From Mesoaciditoga sp964503355 (GTDB lineage Bacteria > Thermotogota > Thermotogae > Mesoaciditogales > Mesoaciditogaceae), in NCBI GenBank assembly GCA_964503355.1, contig CAZCZS010000017.1, positions 1 through 24,710 on the forward strand: a stretch of 24,710 bases of DNA, read 5' to 3'. This document shows, one piece after another, positions 21,266 through 24,710 of this stretch. Positions within the stretch are counted from its first letter, which is position 1; each line of letters begins with the position of its first letter. The notes under the pieces are model-generated. The model was not told the origin of the DNA, made no database searches, and saw only the letters and a program-made list of their open reading frames with translations. The position numbers and the translations under genes are program-made.

Positions 21266-21869
21266 AGTTCGATAGCTTTGTATCGTTGAAAAGAGAGGTT
21301 AGAGTTGCGCTTAAAATAAAGCGTTCCCAGTTCATATCGAGCGCGGTTTTTGTTAAAAACGAAAAAGAAGCGAGATCCTTCATCTCAAAGATATCCGACG
21401 AATTCAAAAATGCCACTCACAATTGTTGGGCCTACAAGATAGGAGAACTTGAGCATTCATCCGATGCTGGAGAACCTTCTGGAACTGCGGGTAAACCCAT
21501 ACTGTCAAGTATAAAATCAGAAGGGATGGATAGGATCGCTTTGGTGGTAACAAGATATTTTGGAGGGGTAAAGCTCGGTATAAGAGGTCTTATAGAGGCT
21601 TATTCTCAATCTGCGCATCAAGCTTTAAAAGGAGAACGGGAAAGGTTCTTANNNNNNNNNNAAAAAGGGTTAGAGTTGAAATTGATTATCAAGATTTTGA
21701 CAAGATGGTTTACAGATTTAGAAAAGCCGGTTATTTTTATTGCTCTCCGCCCACTTTCATGGAAAAAATAACGTTGGAACTCTTCGTGCCGGTGCAACAA
21801 GAGATAGATTTCCCATATCTCGACGTTAAAAGAGATGAATTACCTCAAAGCATCTTGTTGAAAATCTAA
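21262..21869 (+). CDS. YigZ/IMPACT family protein, interrupted by a 10-N assembly gap
   Basis: The 5' part (21262-21651, 130 residues) has the IMPACT core: KIKRSQFISSAVF, CWAYKIGE then HSSDAGEPSGTAGKPIL, and VVTRYFGGVKLGIRGLIEAY. Ten N follow (21652-21661). The true C-terminal domain lies after the gap in another frame (21663-21869): KRVRVEIDYQDFDKMVYRF, then KITLELFVPVQQE, and ends ILLKI before TAA. Joined, the protein is ~198 residues plus the missing bases, against 204-217 usual. For the parts to be in frame the real gap must be 2 modulo 3 bases, so 10 N is only a placeholder. The family affects translation control (IMPACT/YIH1 in eukaryotes); its bacterial role is unclear. It is the last gene of the glmU operon. 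Confidence 0.85.
21652..21661. other. Assembly gap (10 N) inside the yigZ-like gene
   Basis: Ten undetermined bases. The frame differs on each side, so the true length is not ten. Any translation straight across is wrong after this point. Confidence 0.98.
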
Positions 21870-21923
21870 AACCTTCCAAAAATTGAACGGTTTGACTTTG
21901 GATTTTCCAAAGGCTAGAAAAAG

Positions 21924-21947
21924 AATGCCGTTTTCATGGCATTTTTT
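21924..21947 (+). terminator. Intrinsic terminator closing the glmU operon
   Basis: AATGCC (21924-21929) pairs with GGCATT (21938-21943), loop GTTTTCAT, followed by TTTT. A-rich sequence before the stem can lengthen it against the T run. It lies 55 nt after the yigZ stop and before the next gene. Confidence 0.8.
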
Positions 21948-21990
21948 ATTTGGCACGTTCTTCGCTATATCAGCATAAGAAAGGAGTGTG

Positions 21991-23679
21991 ATGTGCTTGT
22001 CAAGAAGTGTTGTTATAAAGGGAAGCATAATAGACAATTACGCTCAAATCATTGCCAGTCCTTTGTTTAAGAAGATAGTGAAACAATACATGATGAAATT
22101 GAGGAGTGAAAATTCAAAGATAACGGAGATATTTTCAAATTCAAAAAAGAGCAAATTAGATTACGATGAAATCGCGAATTTTTTATACCGTTTAACGTTA
22201 AAGCCTCTTGGGGAAAAAGAAAAGATGAACAGAACCCTTCTTCATGATTTTATAGAAGGGTTGTACGATTTTTGGAGAAAGAAACATCGTTTTATAGTTA
22301 AGAGAGAAAGGTATTTAAACTCTTTTGATTCAAGACTCAACGCGATAAAATCAGCTGAATTCGTTGGAGAAGTTTTTGAAAAGACGCTAAGAGGAGTTTA
22401 TCGTGCTTTGGAAAACAACGTCTTTGCAAGAACTGAAAAAATTCTTCGTGAAATTTCGAGTGGAGCCCAGGCTATATTCATAGTTGATAAATCAAGACTC
22501 AAGCGAGAAAGAAGAATGAAGTACGATTGGATGTACTCTGTCCCTTTCATATGGAGTGTTATATACGAGCCGCCTGTCATTTTTTACACGAAATCGAACA
22601 GAAGAAAAGGGATATTCCCAGTTGTTGAAAATGAATTTCTCGATCATGTTAAATTGAGCAAAGAATGGTACGTATTACCTTTGCACGTGGGAAAAATTCT
22701 CATCTACGTTTACGTAAACTCCGAAAATCTTTGTCACGCGGCCGGCCTTGCCAATCTTTTTGAAGTGGCCACACCCGATGAATTGAAAAATCCAGATGGT
22801 GTTGTTTTGTTCGGTTATTCAACTGAAAACATAAATGAAAACTATCCTAACGGTGTGGTGTTTAAAGATGGTTTGTACGTTGGGGTGATTCCTCAATTAG
22901 ATGAGAATGATTACTTTGGATATGCGAAGAAGATCGTTCTTACGGTTCATAATTTGATAATGATAGATAAATTCAAACTTCCAATTCACGGCTCTCTCGC
23001 TTACATAAAGCTAAAAAACGAAAAAAGTGCCACAGCAATGTTCATGGGAGATAGTGGAGCTGGAAAATCAGAAACGCTGGACGCGCTTAGCAGATTACCT
23101 GAAGTTGCACAATTAAAGGTGATAATAGATGATATGGGTTCTCTTGATGTTGAAGGCGAAAAGATAGTGGCGTACGGTACTGAAACGGGGGCGTTCGTGA
23201 GGTTGGACGATCTTCCTCCAGGATACGCTTATTCCAACATCGATAGAAGCATCTTTATGAATCCCGATCAGTCCAACGCTAGAGTCATAGTGCCGTATGG
23301 GAATTTTGATGAAATAACAACTCCCACTCCCATAGATTTTTTCTTTTACGCAAACAATTACACGCCTGTTCAAGATGAAGGAAGAATCGTTTTTTTCAAG
23401 ACCGCCGAAGAAGCATTAGAAGTGTTTTCAAAGGGAGCCAGAATGGCAAAAGGAACCACTTTTGAAAAAGGGATGTCTTATTCTTACTTTGCAAATCCAT
23501 TTGGTGCTATACAAAGAAAAGAAATTCATGAAAAGATCGCAAGATATTATGTGAATGAGATGTTTAAAAGTGGTGTGAAAGTTGGAGAAATAAGAACGAT
23601 GTTAGGTATAGAAGGATACGAAAAAGTGGGCCCACGTTTGGCTGCACAGGAACTGTTGAAAATCATATCTAATTCTTGA
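21991..23679 (+). CDS. PEPCK/HPr-kinase-like P-loop protein of unknown function
   Basis: A ~562-residue protein. Residues ~1-340 show no motif I know, apart from a basic, helical start. From about 342 there is a nucleotide-binding domain: AMFMGDSGAGKSETLDALSR (P-loop GDSGAGKSE near 353), VIIDDMGSLD (near 378), GTETGAFVRLDDLPPGY (near 394), then DRSIFMNPDQSNARVIVP, DFFFYANNY and GARMAKGTTFEKG. The order (Walker A, double Asp, a [E]xGAxxxxxxL strand) follows PEP carboxykinase, but the Walker A reads GxSGxGKSE as in HPr kinase rather than GLSGTGKTT. Proteins of this kind are often labelled PEPCK, but the substrate is unproven. The start is ATG 21991 (AAGGAG at 21981-21986), with TTG 21997 and GTG 21988 as alternatives. 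It stands alone after a terminator. Confidence 0.7.
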   Translation: MCLSRSVVIKGSIIDNYAQIIASPLFKKIVKQYMMKLRSENSKITEIFSNSKKSKLDYDEIANFLYRLTLKPLGEKEKMNRTLLHDFIEGLYDFWRKKHRFIVKRERYLNSFDSRLNAIKSAEFVGEVFEKTLRGVYRALENNVFARTEKILREISSGAQAIFIVDKSRLKRERRMKYDWMYSVPFIWSVIYEPPVIFYTKSNRRKGIFPVVENEFLDHVKLSKEWYVLPLHVGKILIYVYVNSENLCHAAGLANLFEVATPDELKNPDGVVLFGYSTENINENYPNGVVFKDGLYVGVIPQLDENDYFGYAKKIVLTVHNLIMIDKFKLPIHGSLAYIKLKNEKSATAMFMGDSGAGKSETLDALSRLPEVAQLKVIIDDMGSLDVEGEKIVAYGTETGAFVRLDDLPPGYAYSNIDRSIFMNPDQSNARVIVPYGNFDEITTPTPIDFFFYANNYTPVQDEGRIVFFKTAEEALEVFSKGARMAKGTTFEKGMSYSYFANPFGAIQRKEIHEKIARYYVNEMFKSGVKVGEIRTMLGIEGYEKVGPRLAAQELLKIISNS

Positions 23680-23833
23680 TTCGAGAGATAGTAAAATTCG
23701 TTGAAAAAAGGCATAAATGTTGAGAATGGATAATTAGCTCGTGTAAGATGGTTTGAACGGACTGACTTTAGACTTGATAATGACTTGTGAAGTTCGCACA
23801 CAATGTTAGTGCTTCGGGCCTTAGACAAAACTT

Positions 23834-23856
23834 GAGCGGAACTAAAAGTTCCGCTC
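23834..23856 (+). terminator. Strong 9-bp hairpin, possible terminator without a T run
   Basis: GAGCGGAAC (23834-23842), loop TAAAA, GTTCCGCTC (23848-23856): a perfect 9-bp stem. A second helix, AGACA (23823-23827) with TGTCT (23857-23861), can stack on it with a 6-nt bulge on one side. What follows is TGTCTTAGTC, not a T tract, so a normal intrinsic terminator is doubtful. It may instead be a processed RNA end or a mobile-element relic. Confidence 0.4.
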
Positions 23857-23967
23857 TGTCTTAGTCACGTTTATGGATAACTTGTTTCTCACGGTTGAAA
23901 TTTGGATCTTTTCCACAAGATCTGCGGTAACATCCACGATATTTGCGCCGACCAAAAGGATCCACTT
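23842..23967 (-). pseudogene. Possible remnant of a PfkB-family kinase N-terminus
   Basis: Read on the minus strand, 41 codons between two stops encode KWILLVGANIVDVTADLVEK, followed by a stretch ending in RNKLSINVTKTERNF. This is like the start of PfkB sugar or pseudouridine kinases: a ILVxGAxxVDxxA strand, then SxxRNxGxIxxxxGGVxRNxA. The GG of the second motif is lost, no start codon or ribosome binding site is present (TAA directly precedes), and a stop falls at the RN position inside the hairpin. If real, it is an old broken gene. The resemblance is by eye only and may be chance. Confidence 0.28.
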
Positions 23968-24022
23968 TTATATTTATACCAAAATGAAAGTACAATTACG
24001 ATATAAAAATCGTCTTACGCGC

Positions 24023-24562
24023 TTAAAACTTTCCGTTTTTGGCTATAGTACCAAGCATTATCAATTCAAATCCATCGAAAAGTAAGCTTATTCCTATGAT
24101 CAATCCCACCCAGAAAATCGAGCTGAAAGGCCATCCCATTATCATCCATATACCCAAAAATATGGACAAAGTGCCATTCAATATGGCCAAGAATGCGCTT
24201 AGCTTTGAACCGGCCATATCAAAAGCGAAGGTGAAATTTGAAAACGCGTCCATCAAAAGGTAAGCGGCAAACATTATGCCCAAAGCCGCAATGCCAACGC
24301 CAGGGAAAAGCAGCATAAGCAAGCCGGTTATTAAAAGTATGACGGATTTCAGCCATGCGCTATGAGATTTTTTATAACTCTTAAAGGTGGCGTAAGCTAT
24401 GAAAATGGCACTCGTAACGAAAAGACTTCCAAAAAATACGGCGGCGCTCAAACTCATGATTGGGGGAATAAGGACTCCTAAGCTTCCCGCTATTACCATT
24501 AATATTCCAGCCACTATGGAATGTTTAGAAAATCTTTGTAGTACTTCCTTTTCAAAGATCAT
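24023..24562 (-). CDS. HdeD family (DUF308) membrane protein
   Basis: A 179-residue protein with six membrane helices in three pairs, the HdeD layout: SIVAGILMVIAGSLGVLIPP, AAVFFGSLFVTSAIFIAYAT, SVILLITGLLMLLFPGVGIA with AALGIMFAAYLLMDAF, LAILNGTLSIFLGIWMIMGW and SSIFWVGLIIGISLLFDGFE. The three related helix pairs (GIxxxxxGxxxLxxP) are typical. In E. coli HdeD supports acid resistance at high cell density; here the role is unknown. The start ATG 24560-24562 follows GGAGGAATAAA. It has its own promoter upstream. No clear terminator follows. Confidence 0.88.
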   Translation of the reverse strand: MIFEKEVLQRFSKHSIVAGILMVIAGSLGVLIPPIMSLSAAVFFGSLFVTSAIFIAYATFKSYKKSHSAWLKSVILLITGLLMLLFPGVGIAALGIMFAAYLLMDAFSNFTFAFDMAGSKLSAFLAILNGTLSIFLGIWMIMGWPFSSIFWVGLIIGISLLFDGFELIMLGTIAKNGKF

Positions 24563-24626
24563 TTTTATTCCTCCTTTTCATCGGCAATTTGACCTTTTAA
24601 ACAGTCGAATTGCTTCATGCAATAGG

Positions 24627-24655
24627 ATCATATCATACACATGATATAATTTAAA
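24627..24655 (-). promoter_or_regulatory. Minus-strand promoter of the HdeD gene
   Basis: On the minus strand TGATATGAT (24635-24627) is an extended -10 close to consensus. TTTAAA at 24655-24650 is a weak -35 with 17 nt between. The distance to the gene start is about 65 nt. Confidence 0.45.
24642..24650 (+). promoter_or_regulatory. Plus-strand extended -10 promoter facing out of the window
   Basis: TGATATAAT, the same extended -10 as at 5342-5350 and 9501-9509. No good -35 is visible. It would drive whatever lies beyond 24710. It overlaps a 7-bp inverted repeat (ATATCAT 24630-24636 and ATGATAT 24641-24647) shared with the HdeD promoter. Confidence 0.5.
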
Positions 24656-24710
24656 ATCTCATGTTGTGCACGAAAGTAACGAAAAAAGATTGGGATGTAA
24701 CAAAGTTCAT

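Larger units (their letters stand above)
23680..24022. other. Gene-free stretch between the P-loop gene and the HdeD gene
   Basis: No intact gene with a start and ribosome binding site is visible here on either strand. It contains a strong hairpin (23834-23856) and, on the minus strand, a short coding-like fragment (23842-23967). GACTT recurs three times between 23764 and 23787. The plus-strand 70-codon frame from 23873 has no ribosome binding site and overlaps the HdeD gene, so I treat it as chance. Confidence 0.6.

Noticed and set aside
21262..21771. yigZ-like gene read as a shortened protein or pseudogene
   Set aside because: The proper family C-terminal domain is present after the N run in another frame, so the break is best explained by the assembly gap.
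21950..21978. Promoter for the PEPCK/HPrK-like gene (TTGGCA-17-CATAAG)
   Set aside because: The -10 is poor and the -35 overlaps the preceding terminator region; a promoter must exist here but I cannot place it with confidence.
23547..23828. 93-codon minus-strand ORF reaching into the P-loop gene
   Set aside because: Mostly antisense to a clear gene and has no motif; only the nearby fragment 23842-23967 had any family resemblance.
23873..24085. 70-codon plus-strand ORF
   Set aside because: No ribosome binding site, no recognisable sequence, and its end overlaps the well-supported HdeD gene on the other strand.
1..24710. CRISPR arrays, tRNA/rRNA genes, transposases, phage genes
   Set aside because: None was seen on either strand; no regularly spaced repeats and no cloverleaf with a CCA end was recognised by eye.

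Overview
The window looks like a chromosomal segment of a Thermotogota-type bacterium, possibly a mesophilic or moderately thermophilic lineage such as Mesoaciditogales. This is inferred from gene content, not from a search. The signs are moderate GC, heavy AGA/AGG and ATA codon use, SpoVS without other sporulation genes, tightly overlapping operons (ATGA/GTGA junctions), strong AAGGAGG ribosome binding sites, and the order glmU-prs-rplY(ctc)-pth, which also occurs in Bacillus. No phage, transposase, CRISPR array, tRNA or rRNA was recognised.

Layout. (1) 1-5325, plus strand: the 3' end of a sugar ABC transporter binding-protein gene; one gene that fuses MalF-like and MalG-like permeases; a DUF364-family protein that probably starts at a non-canonical ATT; then rsmG, a LipM/LplA-family acyltransferase and rsmI, all overlapping. 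(2) 5322-5710: a textbook promoter, spoVS and a terminator. (3) 5679-9384, minus strand: a five-gene operon read from rbsK through rqcP, a YchF-like GTPase and a membrane protein to a divergent DnaN (sliding-clamp)-like protein. (4) 9467-9510: a symmetric divergent promoter that drives rbsK leftward. Rightward it drives a 29-residue membrane peptide, an HD-GYP protein, a DUF5317 protein and aspartate kinase. (5) 12752-17317: valS-folC-ruvA. (6) 17301-21869: glmU-prs-rplY-pth-UVR protein-yigZ, ending in a terminator; yigZ is broken by a 10-N assembly gap. (7) 21991-23679: a large P-loop protein of the PEPCK/HPr-kinase type. (8) 23680-24022: no intact gene, but a strong hairpin and a possible decayed PfkB-kinase fragment. 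(9) 24023-24562, minus strand: an HdeD-family membrane protein, with a second divergent promoter upstream.

Most genes are translation, nucleotide or cofactor housekeeping: rRNA methylation, lipoylation, tRNA charging, peptidyl-tRNA rescue, ribosome rescue, folate, PRPP, UDP-GlcNAc and Holliday-junction processing. The points most worth following up are the fused permease, the sliding-clamp-like paralogue, the PEPCK/HPrK-like P-loop protein, the ATT start, the mirror-image divergent promoter with its small membrane peptide, and an Arg substitution in the PRPP loop of Prs.
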